This document shows, one piece after another, positions 16,959 to 24,742 of a stretch of DNA of 52,496 nucleotides. This DNA is from Candidatus Hopanoidivorans cymbastelae (GTDB lineage Bacteria > Actinomycetota > Acidimicrobiia > Acidimicrobiales > Hopanoidiivorantaceae). The translations under genes were made by a program, and so were the position numbers. The notes beneath the pieces were generated by a model. It was not told the DNA's origin. It did not search any database and saw only the letters and a list, made by a program, of their open reading frames with translations. How positions within the stretch are numbered: position 1 is the first letter of the stretch; each line of letters opens with the position of its first letter. The stretch lies in contig JAPYNY010000085.1 of NCBI GenBank assembly GCA_028283145.1, positions 1 to 52,496 on the forward strand. The letters are read 5' to 3'.

Positions 16959-18074
16959 ATGTCAGAATCCACATCATCCGCACCAACCCAATACCAAACC
17001 ACCGCCGTCTTCAAGGAATTGATGGAAATCCTGTCGTCCATGGATGAGAAATTCCTCAAGGGCGAAAAGGCAATCCAAGGCGATCCGTCCGGTGTTTTAG
17101 AGGGATACAAATGGATTTTCTCCATCACGCAGGTGGCTATGGAAGTGTATGTCTGGGGCGACAAATTCAAGCCCCGCTTTGTGGAGATTGTCGGCCCAGT
17201 CAAAAAATGGGGAGGCGACAACAGCGATGCCTTCTATTTCATGGCTCCGATTGACCCGTCCCGAACCTACAAAGCAACGGTTGACCCAGGCGATGCCGTC
17301 TACCTTTCGCTCACCGTTTATGGCGGGCCAGATGACGGGCGTTACTCTGAGCGCATCGTCGGGATGTTGAATACCACCCAGATGGATGCGAATCCAGACG
17401 GCACTTACACTATGATTTTGAGCCCGAACGAGCACGAGGGCAACTGGATCAAGCTGGAGTCCGACGCGGTGGTGGCCATCACCCGCGATTACATGAACGA
17501 CCCGGTCAATGGCCGCAAAGCCGTCTGGGATATTGAATGTCTGGACGAAGCTCCGCCCTATGAGTTGACCGACGAGGAGTTGGCGCGCCGATTCAGGACG
17601 GTCGTCACTTGGTTGAAAGACCAAGCCGCTATGGTGCCGCTTGATTTGGGGCAGGTCAATCACGTCAGCGACCCATTCCCCGTGCCAAAAGTCACTTTCG
17701 GCTGGGCCGCAGGCGATGCTGCTTATGCGATGGGGGCATTTGAGTTGGGCGATGGCGAAGCTTTGGTGCTGAGGGGGCGCAATCCCAAGTGTGTATTTTG
17801 GAATGTCTGTTTGTGGAATCAATTCCTTCACACCTTTAATTACGATTACGACCCGGTTACCGCCAACGGCTCACGTATTGACACAGACGAAGACGGAAAC
17901 TGGGAGATCATCATCTCCCACGAAGACCCCGGTGTGCCCAACTGGATTTCCACTCAGAGACGTCCGCACGGCAGGATTTTCTTCAGATGGTTCTTACCCG
18001 ACAGCACGCCTGGGCCAGTGGCAGCTGAAGTTGTGCCATTGTCTGAGTTGGCGTCTGAAGTAGCCAAAAGTTAG
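16959..18074 (+). CDS. DUF1214 domain-containing protein
   Basis: Protein of the DUF1214 family, widespread beside P450 and lipid-degradation genes in actinobacteria; molecular role unknown. The C-terminal third holds the recognisable domain: PKCVFWNVCLWN, QFLHTFNYDYDP, DGNWEIIISHEDPG and RIFFRWFLPD. The N-terminal two thirds are beta-rich (YLSLTVYGGPDDGRYS, TMILSPNEHEGNW) with no membrane segment or signal peptide. GAAAGG lies ahead of the ATG. The stop codon TAG shares its last base with the GTG start of the next gene. Confidence 0.75.
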   Translation: MSESTSSAPTQYQTTAVFKELMEILSSMDEKFLKGEKAIQGDPSGVLEGYKWIFSITQVAMEVYVWGDKFKPRFVEIVGPVKKWGGDNSDAFYFMAPIDPSRTYKATVDPGDAVYLSLTVYGGPDDGRYSERIVGMLNTTQMDANPDGTYTMILSPNEHEGNWIKLESDAVVAITRDYMNDPVNGRKAVWDIECLDEAPPYELTDEELARRFRTVVTWLKDQAAMVPLDLGQVNHVSDPFPVPKVTFGWAAGDAAYAMGAFELGDGEALVLRGRNPKCVFWNVCLWNQFLHTFNYDYDPVTANGSRIDTDEDGNWEIIISHEDPGVPNWISTQRRPHGRIFFRWFLPDSTPGPVAAEVVPLSELASEVAKS

Positions 18075-18841
18075 TGGGTTCAGACGAAATAGCCATCGGG
18101 TGGCCCTCGGTGGGGGAGGGCGAAGGGGTGGATGGCGAGGGCAGCCGCAGGCTCTCAAACACACCCAGGCTCTCTAAAAAACCTAGGCCCCAGGTCAAAC
18201 CCAAGCTCTCCACGACCACCCCCAAGCTCCCACTGCTCAAACCCAAGTTCCCCCAGGTCAAACCCAAGCTGCTGTATGTTTGCACCGGCAACGCTGCTAG
18301 GTCGGTCATGGCTGCTGTCATCACCCGTCATCGCAGTGATTTGTTTGAAGTGAAGGGGGCGGGTACGCATGTTATTGAAGGTTGTCCTATGGGCATGCGC
18401 ACCAGGCAGTCGCTGGCATCGCTGGGTATGTCCGACCCAACTCACCGAAGCACCCAGTTGACTCAATACAATGCCAACTGGGCCGATCTGATTATCACCA
18501 TGGCGCCTGACCATGTGGCGTATGTGCGTCGAGTGCTGCCTGAATATGCGCCCAAGACAGTCACCCTGAAGCGGTTTGTCAAAGAGTTTCCGGTGGCGCA
18601 AACCAGTTCGCCAGCGAATTCCTCAGCAAACGGTGCTCTTACCCGTAGCAGTCGGTCAAGCAGCCTGCAAAACTGGCTGCAAGAGCAAGTCAAACAGATG
18701 GAACTAGACAAGGCCACTTTGGAAACCTGGGAAGAAATAGCCGACCCAGCCTCAGGCGAGTTGCCCGATTTCCTGGAAACGCTGGGCGAGATAAACCAGT
18801 TGGTGGATGAGTTCTTGGCGCAGTTCAGCAGCAATAAATGA
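18074..18841 (+). CDS. Low-molecular-weight phosphotyrosine phosphatase-like protein with repeat N-terminus
   Basis: LMW-PTP/arsenate-reductase fold. The phosphate loop is VCTGNAARS (C-x5-R-S) around residue 75, and a DPASG near residue 220 may supply the general acid. The ~70 residues before it are unusual: imperfect Pro/Lys/Leu repeats around the unit QVKPKL, reflected in repeated CCCCAGGTCAAACCCAAGCT-like DNA. The GTG start overlaps the DUF1214 stop by one base, so the repeat region is probably translated, but no ATG lies between it and the catalytic domain and the true start is uncertain. Its presence inside a catabolic cluster is unexplained; protein-tyrosine and arsenate substrates are both possible. 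Confidence 0.75.
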   Translation: MGSDEIAIGWPSVGEGEGVDGEGSRRLSNTPRLSKKPRPQVKPKLSTTTPKLPLLKPKFPQVKPKLLYVCTGNAARSVMAAVITRHRSDLFEVKGAGTHVIEGCPMGMRTRQSLASLGMSDPTHRSTQLTQYNANWADLIITMAPDHVAYVRRVLPEYAPKTVTLKRFVKEFPVAQTSSPANSSANGALTRSSRSSSLQNWLQEQVKQMELDKATLETWEEIADPASGELPDFLETLGEINQLVDEFLAQFSSNK

Positions 18842-18867
18842 GTTTTAGCGCGGTTTAAGAGGTCTAG

Positions 18868-20055
18868 ATGGATTTGCGATTCACTCCTGAAGAGTTGGCA
18901 TTCAGACAGCAGCTAGTTGACTGGCTGGAGGAAGTTTTGCCCTCCGTCGGCGCCCCGCCCGACAGAATGGACTGGGCTGGCAGGCGCGAATACGACTGCG
19001 CGTGGCAGAAGATGCTCTATGACGCAGGCTATGCAGGCATCAACTGGCCCAAGGAATATGGGGGCAGGGGAGCCACACCCACCGAGCACCTGATCTTCTT
19101 GGAGGAAACCACCAAGCGGGGCGCTCCTTACGTGGGGATGAATTTCGTGGGCTTGTTGCATGCCGGCCCAACCCTCATCCAAGAGGCCAAAGACGAGCAA
19201 AAGCAACGTCATCTGCCGCGCATATTGAAGGGCGAGGAAATATGGTGTCAGGGATTTTCTGAGCCAGGCGCGGGCTCTGATTTAGCTTCGCTGCAGACCC
19301 GTGCCTTCCGTGATGGAGACGACTATGTAGTCAGCGGGCAGAAAATCTGGACTTCCTTTGGGCATGCGGCGGACTATTGCGAACTGCTTGTGCGAACCGA
19401 CACCGAAGCTCCCAAGCACCGCGGCATTACTTGGCTGATTTGCCCCATGGACATCCCCGGCATCACGCCGCGTCCCATTCGCACGATTGTCGGCTCAGAA
19501 GAGTTCTGCGAAGTTTTCTTTGACGAAGTGCGGGTGCCTGTGGCTAACCGAGTCGGCCCTGAAAACGATGGCTGGCGAGTTGCCATGGTGACTTTCAGCT
19601 TTGAGCGAGGCACAGCCTTCATCAGCGAGCAACTCACAGCTATGGCGCAGGTGGCTGAGCTGGCGGAGTTAGCCAAGAAGGTCACTCGGCGCTCAGGAAC
19701 TGCCTGGGAAGACGCAGCTCTGCGCAAAGAAATCGGGCGTCTTGCGGCGCAGCTGGATGCTTTGTGGGCCTTGACTTTGCGCAATGTGTCGCAAGCTCAG
19801 CGCACTGGCGTGCCTGGGCCAGGGGGGTCGGTCTTCAAGTTGGCTTTTGCGTCTGCCAAAACCAAGCTGTGCGATTTGGGCGCCAAACTTCAGGGCCGCG
19901 CCGCCCTAGAGCTTCACGAAAGCGATGACCCTACTTCTGGCGATTTCACCGAGCAGCGGCTGTATGCGTTGTCGCTTTCCATCGCTGCAGGCACAAGTCA
20001 GATTCAACGCAATATCATCGGTGAGCGCATTTTGGGTCTGCCCAAGGAGCGCTAG
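18868..20055 (+). CDS. Acyl-CoA dehydrogenase, larger subunit type
   Basis: FAD-dependent acyl-CoA dehydrogenase for beta-oxidation. The FAD/acyl-CoA loop is WCQGFSEPGAGSDLASLQT; the C-terminal helical domain ends IAAGTSQIQRNIIGERILGLP. The Glu of the common YEGTSQIQ motif is Ala here, so the catalytic base, if present, lies elsewhere or in the partner. Together with the gene at 20172 it matches the paired architecture of actinobacterial FadE heterotetramers (alpha2-beta2) that act on steroid side chains or rings. Start ATG 18868 follows the phosphatase gene by 26 nt. Confidence 0.92.
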   Translation: MDLRFTPEELAFRQQLVDWLEEVLPSVGAPPDRMDWAGRREYDCAWQKMLYDAGYAGINWPKEYGGRGATPTEHLIFLEETTKRGAPYVGMNFVGLLHAGPTLIQEAKDEQKQRHLPRILKGEEIWCQGFSEPGAGSDLASLQTRAFRDGDDYVVSGQKIWTSFGHAADYCELLVRTDTEAPKHRGITWLICPMDIPGITPRPIRTIVGSEEFCEVFFDEVRVPVANRVGPENDGWRVAMVTFSFERGTAFISEQLTAMAQVAELAELAKKVTRRSGTAWEDAALRKEIGRLAAQLDALWALTLRNVSQAQRTGVPGPGGSVFKLAFASAKTKLCDLGAKLQGRAALELHESDDPTSGDFTEQRLYALSLSIAAGTSQIQRNIIGERILGLPKER

Positions 20056-20171
20056 CAGGGGCAAGTCAGGAATAGCAGCAGTAGTGGAAAAGCCACAGGG
20101 AACAAACAGCAAAGAACAGCAGCAACAGCGGGGACAGCAGAAGACAGCATCAGCCGGAGACAATAGCAGCC

Positions 20172-21143
20172 GTGGATTTTGAACTTTCAGACGACCAGCT
20201 AGCCCTTAAGGAGGGCGTCCAAGCCTTCTGCCAAAGCCGCTTCAGCAGCGAAAAGCTGCATGAGTTGGCCGACAGCCAAGCCATGACACGCCAGCTTTGG
20301 GGCGAACTAGCTGAAATGGGAGTGTTCAGTTTGGGCTTGCCGGAGGAGTTGGGCGGGGCAGGTCTCGGATGGGTGGAAGCAGTGGTCGTGTTTGAGGAGT
20401 TGGGCAAATACTTGGTGCCCGGTCCGCTGGCGGCAACCTATCTGTTGGCGATGCAAAGCGAGGGGGCGCCAAACAAGGCAGCTAGCGGCGAAGAGATTGC
20501 CACTCTAGCTGTTGCCGGAGAAGCCCCGCACTTCATAGAGCATCCAGAGTTGGCTAATGCCATTTTGGTGGAAGGCGAAGAGGAGGTTGGCTTGGTGGAT
20601 GGGCCTGCAAGCGGGCAGCTGTTGGAGCAGGCGGAAGTTGTGCCGGCTTTAGACCCGCTGACCCCGGTAGCCAAACTGGAGGCGCCATTGCCGCCAGGTG
20701 AAATTCTTGAGGGAGCTTGGCAACAAGGCGCCGCCCTGGTATCTGCCCAGCAGTTGGGTTTGGCAGCCGGGGCTTTGGAGCAAGCCGTGGCTTATGCGGG
20801 GGAGCGCAAGCAGTTTGGCAAGTCGATTGGTCAGTTCCAAGCAGTCAAGCATCTCTGCGCTGACATGCTGACCGCGGTAGAAGTAGCCAGAGCAGCGGTG
20901 TATTATGCTGGGGCTCTGTTGGACGATCCCGATATAGCAGATGTTGGCCGAGCGGTGTCGGTGGCCCGGATTACAGCTTCAGAAGCGGCTGAGTTGTGCG
21001 GCCGCCACTGCGTCCAGATACACGGTGGTATGGGCTACACCTGGGAGATGGACGCCCACCTGTTCCTGAAGCGAGCGTGGGTGCTGGACACCGTTTTCGG
21101 CACCGCCGACACCCACGCTGAAAAACTAGCCGCGTTTTGTTAA
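20172..21143 (+). CDS. Acyl-CoA dehydrogenase, smaller subunit type
   Basis: Second acyl-CoA dehydrogenase, 323 residues, shorter than usual (about 380). The N-terminal helical domain (FELSDDQLALKEGVQAFC) is intact; the middle FAD loop (the SEPGAGSD equivalent) is not recognisable, and the C-terminal domain has RKQFGKSIGQFQAVKHLCADM and QIHGGMGYTWE. This fits the beta partner of a heteromeric FadE pair, as in steroid catabolism, rather than a stand-alone enzyme. GTG start. It follows its presumed partner by 116 nt and ends the cluster. Confidence 0.88.
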   Translation: MDFELSDDQLALKEGVQAFCQSRFSSEKLHELADSQAMTRQLWGELAEMGVFSLGLPEELGGAGLGWVEAVVVFEELGKYLVPGPLAATYLLAMQSEGAPNKAASGEEIATLAVAGEAPHFIEHPELANAILVEGEEEVGLVDGPASGQLLEQAEVVPALDPLTPVAKLEAPLPPGEILEGAWQQGAALVSAQQLGLAAGALEQAVAYAGERKQFGKSIGQFQAVKHLCADMLTAVEVARAAVYYAGALLDDPDIADVGRAVSVARITASEAAELCGRHCVQIHGGMGYTWEMDAHLFLKRAWVLDTVFGTADTHAEKLAAFC

Positions 21144-21234
21144 TGGAATTCAATATTCCAGATGACCGAAACCGAAGTGCTGCCCGGGATTATGAAATTT
21201 TGTTTGACATCTTTATTGGCCAACCTCAGATTTC

Positions 21235-22167
21235 CTAGTCTCCAGTATCAAGAACATAAATCTGTTTCAGAGGTAGCATAGCTTTACCATCTTGTGGAAT
21301 CGCGTCGATATGCTCACCCCAGAGTTCAATAAAGCGACTCAAATCAATCAGAGTGACATAAGGATACAATCCCTTTCTAGCGTCCTTTTCTGCTTCACGT
21401 GAAAAACCCTTTACGCTGACAAAAACTCCATGGGCATTGTCAGATTGGCAAAGGCTGTCAAGACTTCTAATTTCATTAGCAGATGTTCCTGACTGGGATG
21501 CGTCTTTGGAATGTTTAACTTGAATCTTGATTACTTTGCCTTCTGCAGCAATGGGGTCTTTATGAGCTATGAGGTCAACACCACCGTCTGGACCTTTTTC
21601 TGCAATAAAGGGTACTGTGTATCCCATGCCATTAAACAAAAATCCCACAAGCTCCTGAAACTCATACGGGCTAAGTTGTTCAATATGGCTAATTATCTCA
21701 GACCAAGTTTCATCTTCATCAAATGATTTCGATTTATCTGGCTGTTTTACTTCCAGATATTTCTCGTTTTTAACTGACTCTCGCTCAAATTGTTTGTCCA
21801 TCTCACCAAGATATTGCATGCCATCAGATTCTTTACCTTGATATTGCTTTAGAAAATTTTCTCCCTCCTCGGTTATCCCCCAGTAGCCGTTGCGCCCGCT
21901 TTTGAAATCTAATTTCTTCAGCAGTGTCCCAGCCCAGCTAAGGTGATACAGCCAATTCAACTCTCCATCTTTAGTGAATTTTGTTGCAAATTCTAAGTTG
22001 TGAAAGGAATGCTGATCTAGATTCTCGAACATATAAACTTTCAAGTCGTTGTATTTAATTGGTGATACATTGTTGGGACGAAGATTCTTCAGTGATTTTA
22101 GAGCAAACCAAGCAACCTGTCCAATGAGCCTGTTGGTGTTATTGAGTTCAGCATTTTGTTCTGTCAT
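21235..22167 (-). CDS. Mrr-type restriction endonuclease
   Basis: Type IV-like restriction protein. The N-terminal half resembles the Mrr winged-helix domain (GRNGYWGITEEGENFL), and the C-terminal half is the Mrr nuclease: YEFQELVGFLFNGMGY, then GPDGGVDLIA and IKIQVKHS supply the D...QxK active-site pattern, with NAHGVFVSVKGFSREA after it. Mrr enzymes cleave DNA carrying foreign methylation or act within restriction loci. The gene is visibly A+T-rich compared with flanking metabolic genes, as are the next three, marking this as an imported defence island. Confidence 0.85.
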   Translation of the reverse strand: MTEQNAELNNTNRLIGQVAWFALKSLKNLRPNNVSPIKYNDLKVYMFENLDQHSFHNLEFATKFTKDGELNWLYHLSWAGTLLKKLDFKSGRNGYWGITEEGENFLKQYQGKESDGMQYLGEMDKQFERESVKNEKYLEVKQPDKSKSFDEDETWSEIISHIEQLSPYEFQELVGFLFNGMGYTVPFIAEKGPDGGVDLIAHKDPIAAEGKVIKIQVKHSKDASQSGTSANEIRSLDSLCQSDNAHGVFVSVKGFSREAEKDARKGLYPYVTLIDLSRFIELWGEHIDAIPQDGKAMLPLKQIYVLDTGD

Positions 22168-22229
22168 ATCCTTATATTACACAAATTTCCTGGTTTTGCA
22201 ACCTGTAAGGATTAGAATGCTAAAATAAT

Positions 22230-22238
22230 CTCAGACCC
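22230..22238 (+). repeat. Degenerate TCAGACCC motif
   Basis: AATAATCTCAGACCC resembles AATAATGTCAGACCCC upstream of recA. It lies 77 nt before the methyltransferase gene at 22315. Weak member of the dispersed family. Confidence 0.25.
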
Positions 22239-22314
22239 AAATGTCAATATGAGCGAAACTCTCACAAAAAGCTAGGTCAGTGAAGCCAGAATCTAAGTTC
22301 TGTCGCCAGCAGAT

Positions 22315-23004
22315 ATGATGGATACCTTGGCTAGTGCACCCACCGTCAAGGCAACAATTCTCGACCCGTGGTATAACAGAGGCATTGGAGGCGAAAGGGA
22401 TGATTACAACGAGTGGCTTGCGGAGGTGGTGCATGCTGCCTGCCATGTCTCGGAACACGTTTTTTTGTGGGGCTTTCCTGAAATTCTGGCTTATCAAATT
22501 CCAGCTATCCCAAAGGGATTTCGGTTGCTGGCGTGGTTAACTTGGTACTACAAGAACTGCCCTTCGGTCGTTGGTGGGTGGCGGTCGGCACAAAACACTT
22601 GCCTGCATCTTGCAGTGGATGACGTAGCCGTTTATCCTGAGCATTTTTTGAATCAGGAACAATTGGAAAGATGGAAATCCGGGAAAATGCGCTTCATCCC
22701 CGGTCCTACATCAGTTATTGAGACTCCTCTGAATATCGGGTTTGTCGGTAAAAGAGAACAAACTGGACATCCGGCACAAAAGCCATTGGCCGTTATCGAA
22801 CTTTTGGTTTTGATGGCAACGCGGCCAGGCAATACGGTACTCGACCCAATGTGCGGTTCAGGGACAACAGGTGAGGCATGTCGACGACTTCAGCGCCACA
22901 CCATCCTATGCGATAGTTCGCCTGATTATCTCGACATAACCTGTAAGCGGCTATATGCCAGAAGGAGTCAGGTGGATGACACCTACGGGTCACAATTAGA
23001 ATAA
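22315..23004 (+). CDS. Site-specific DNA methyltransferase (adenine-N6 type)
   Basis: S-adenosylmethionine-dependent DNA methyltransferase with beta-class motif order: the catalytic motif IV comes first as ILDPWYNRG (a DPPY variant with Trp), and the SAM-binding motif I comes last as VLDPMCGSGTTGEACRRL. At 229 residues it has little room for a separate target-recognition domain, so it may need a partner or belong to a compact group. It is the only plus-strand gene in the restriction island and converges with the second methyltransferase, overlapping it by 9 nt. Its cognate nuclease could be the Mrr-type gene upstream. Confidence 0.85.
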   Translation: MMDTLASAPTVKATILDPWYNRGIGGERDDYNEWLAEVVHAACHVSEHVFLWGFPEILAYQIPAIPKGFRLLAWLTWYYKNCPSVVGGWRSAQNTCLHLAVDDVAVYPEHFLNQEQLERWKSGKMRFIPGPTSVIETPLNIGFVGKREQTGHPAQKPLAVIELLVLMATRPGNTVLDPMCGSGTTGEACRRLQRHTILCDSSPDYLDITCKRLYARRSQVDDTYGSQLE

Positions 23005-23847
23005 TGAATCAGCAGTTTTAGTCACTTTGGGTGTATAAATTCTTTCTGATTTTCTTTGGCTTGATGTCTTCTTCACAACATGGAGTCTGCATTCTTTCTC
23101 TATCTTTTCCCTGTCATCTTCACAATTGACTAGCCTATTTTTAGCATAATCCAAATATTCCTGGCTTATGTCTATCCCAACATAGTCGAACCCCAATAGT
23201 TTAGCAGCAACGGCTGTTGTGCCACTTCCTACATAGGGGTCAAACACAAGTGCCTCAGTTTTTCTGGGAAGCAGTGATAAAATAATTCTGGCTGGAAGCC
23301 ATATTGGGAAAGGTGCAGGATGGGGGTTTTGCGCTTCTGGCACAGCCCTCCATATTGAAGTCATCTTTGCATCTTTTGACTCTAGTTCAGTTCCTTTTTT
23401 ATTGTCGTTTACCGGCTTATACAGCCAATAAATTCTTTCCTCAACCTGCCAAAACCTCCATCCTCGTATATTTCCAGCTATTGTTCTGTCCCAAATGATT
23501 TCTTGCCTTATAACCCACTTGGTTTTCCTCAACCAGTCCATGGGGTGAAACATTTCACCATTTACCCATCTTGTTTTGTGATTGTAGAAAAATGATCCCC
23601 CATCTTTTGTGACTCTGTATATTTCATCCAGCACTTCAACTTGCTTACTTTGATAATCCTCCTCTGGCAGCTTGTCCTTAAAATCAGCATAAATTACTTT
23701 GCTGACAAGTCTGCCGTTATTTTTCTCTTGCTTGTTATAGGGAGGTGATGTGATTCCCAAATCAAAGATCTCATCAGGGAAACCGCTCAGTATTGAAAAG
23801 GCATCGCCTTGTATGAGTTGATTCCTGCAGCTGACTTGCTCAGTCAT
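22996..23847 (-). CDS. Site-specific DNA methyltransferase (TSPPY, probably cytosine-N4)
   Basis: Beta-class DNA methyltransferase. Motif IV TSPPYNKQ is near the N-terminus, and TSPPY favours N4-cytosine methylation; motif I is VFDPYVGSGTTAVAAKLL, with DYVGIDIS as the SAM-ribose strand. The 283-residue length is normal for a solitary type II enzyme. Its start overlaps the end of the putative nuclease gene at 23840 by 8 nt on the same strand, the classic arrangement of a type II restriction-modification pair. Strongly A+T-rich. Confidence 0.88.
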   Translation of the reverse strand: MTEQVSCRNQLIQGDAFSILSGFPDEIFDLGITSPPYNKQEKNNGRLVSKVIYADFKDKLPEEDYQSKQVEVLDEIYRVTKDGGSFFYNHKTRWVNGEMFHPMDWLRKTKWVIRQEIIWDRTIAGNIRGWRFWQVEERIYWLYKPVNDNKKGTELESKDAKMTSIWRAVPEAQNPHPAPFPIWLPARIILSLLPRKTEALVFDPYVGSGTTAVAAKLLGFDYVGIDISQEYLDYAKNRLVNCEDDREKIEKECRLHVVKKTSSQRKSERIYTPKVTKTADSLF

Positions 23848-24535
23848 TTGAAGCTTCTTTCAATTTAGAATATAATTGCTGGGTCATGAATTCTTTGTAG
23901 TTGGCTAATTCATCTCTTGCTACGAAAACTTCTATGCTCAGTTCCTTGATATCTCTATAGTCTTTGAAAGAAAATTTTGCATTTCGCAAGTATTCACCAT
24001 ATATATCTTTGCCTTCAGGAAATCTCTTGATTAATTTAGCTCTTAGATTGTCAGTAAATGGCCTAGAATTAAATGGAAATCTAAAGATATGGATCAATCT
24101 TCCATCAATAAAGCCGCCTATTATCATCAGTGGGTTTTCCTCTATATCTTTTTCCAGTCTTTTAAAGGTATAGTCAGTGAAGTTGCCTCCTCCATTTAAT
24201 TTCTTTACAGGCTTTCCCTTTGATTGCTTCTCCTTTTCGTCATTAGTATTTATATTCGTTGGCTTGGCCTCACAAAATTCTGAAATTGCTCCATCTATGT
24301 TTGTTTGCTTATACCCATTATAGCCAATTTTTCTTTCACTGGGGGTAAATCCGCTGAGATCAACTATAACATATTCGCGCAGGGTAGAGGAGTTTTTGTC
24401 GTTAAAGTATAGGGTCAGTAAATCAGTTAAAATGGCAGTTATGTTTTGCTTTGACTTTGCGGCAAGAACTTTTACAAGTTCTGTTTCGCTGCTGGTGGCG
24501 TATGTTTTGATGATCTCAGCTAGGTCAGCGTTCAT
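23840..24535 (-). CDS. Putative type II restriction endonuclease
   Basis: Not assigned to a named family. At 231 residues it is soluble and mixed alpha/beta. A plausible PD-(D/E)xK core is IDGAISEFCEAKP (Asp, then Glu-x-Lys) near residues 83-95, followed by a conserved-looking GGGNFTDYTFKRL. The function rests mainly on its tight coupling to the methyltransferase at 22996. The open frame continues upstream to 24742 through tRNA-Val, so the start is set at ATG 24535, which gives sensible protein from MNADLAEII onward. No good ribosome site is visible; a run of nine C residues (minus strand) ends 20 nt before the ATG. Confidence 0.6.
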   Translation of the reverse strand: MNADLAEIIKTYATSSETELVKVLAAKSKQNITAILTDLLTLYFNDKNSSTLREYVIVDLSGFTPSERKIGYNGYKQTNIDGAISEFCEAKPTNINTNDEKEKQSKGKPVKKLNGGGNFTDYTFKRLEKDIEENPLMIIGGFIDGRLIHIFRFPFNSRPFTDNLRAKLIKRFPEGKDIYGEYLRNAKFSFKDYRDIKELSIEVFVARDELANYKEFMTQQLYSKLKEASND

Positions 24536-24555
24536 GAATTCAACTATACCAATCT

Positions 24556-24564
24556 GGGGGGGGG
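24556..24564. repeat. Nine-G homopolymer tract upstream of nuclease gene
   Basis: Nine consecutive G on the plus strand (C9 in the sense of the nuclease gene), 20 nt upstream of its ATG. The position would fall in the promoter or 5' leader, where slippage could change expression. Confidence 0.6.
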
Positions 24565-24658
24565 AGGCTAAGTTCTTTTGACGTGAGAGGGCCGTGAGCC
24601 AATGGAGGCGCTTGCGCGCAAAAAGAGAAAGCTTAGCTGGGCCACCCAAGAGGGTGGG

Positions 24659-24732
24659 TGGACCGTACTGGACTTGAACCAGTGACCTCTCGCGTGTGAG
24701 GCGAGCGCTCTGGCCGGCTGAGCTAACGGTCC
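24659..24732 (-). tRNA. tRNA-Val (anticodon CAC)
   Basis: On the minus strand it starts GGACCGT and ends ACGGTCC with discriminator A. D-arm GCTC/GAGC, anticodon stem CTCGC/GCGAG with loop CTCACAC, and a T-arm with loop TTCAAGT all pair. Anticodon CAC reads GTG. Just past its 3' end, CCACCC-TCTT-GGGTGG forms a small hairpin that may end the transcript. The restriction island lies directly beyond this 3' end. Confidence 0.94.
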
Positions 24733-24742
24733 AAAGTTGCAA

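Noticed and set aside
21144-24732. Integration of the restriction island into the 3' end of tRNA-Val with an attachment-site repeat
   Set aside because: The island does lie beyond the tRNA 3' end, but no copy of that end was found near 21150-21235 and no integrase is present.
23840-24742. 300-codon version of the nuclease gene starting inside tRNA-Val
   Set aside because: The first 69 codons are the antisense-like read of tRNA-Val and intergenic DNA; ATG 24535 is the sensible start.
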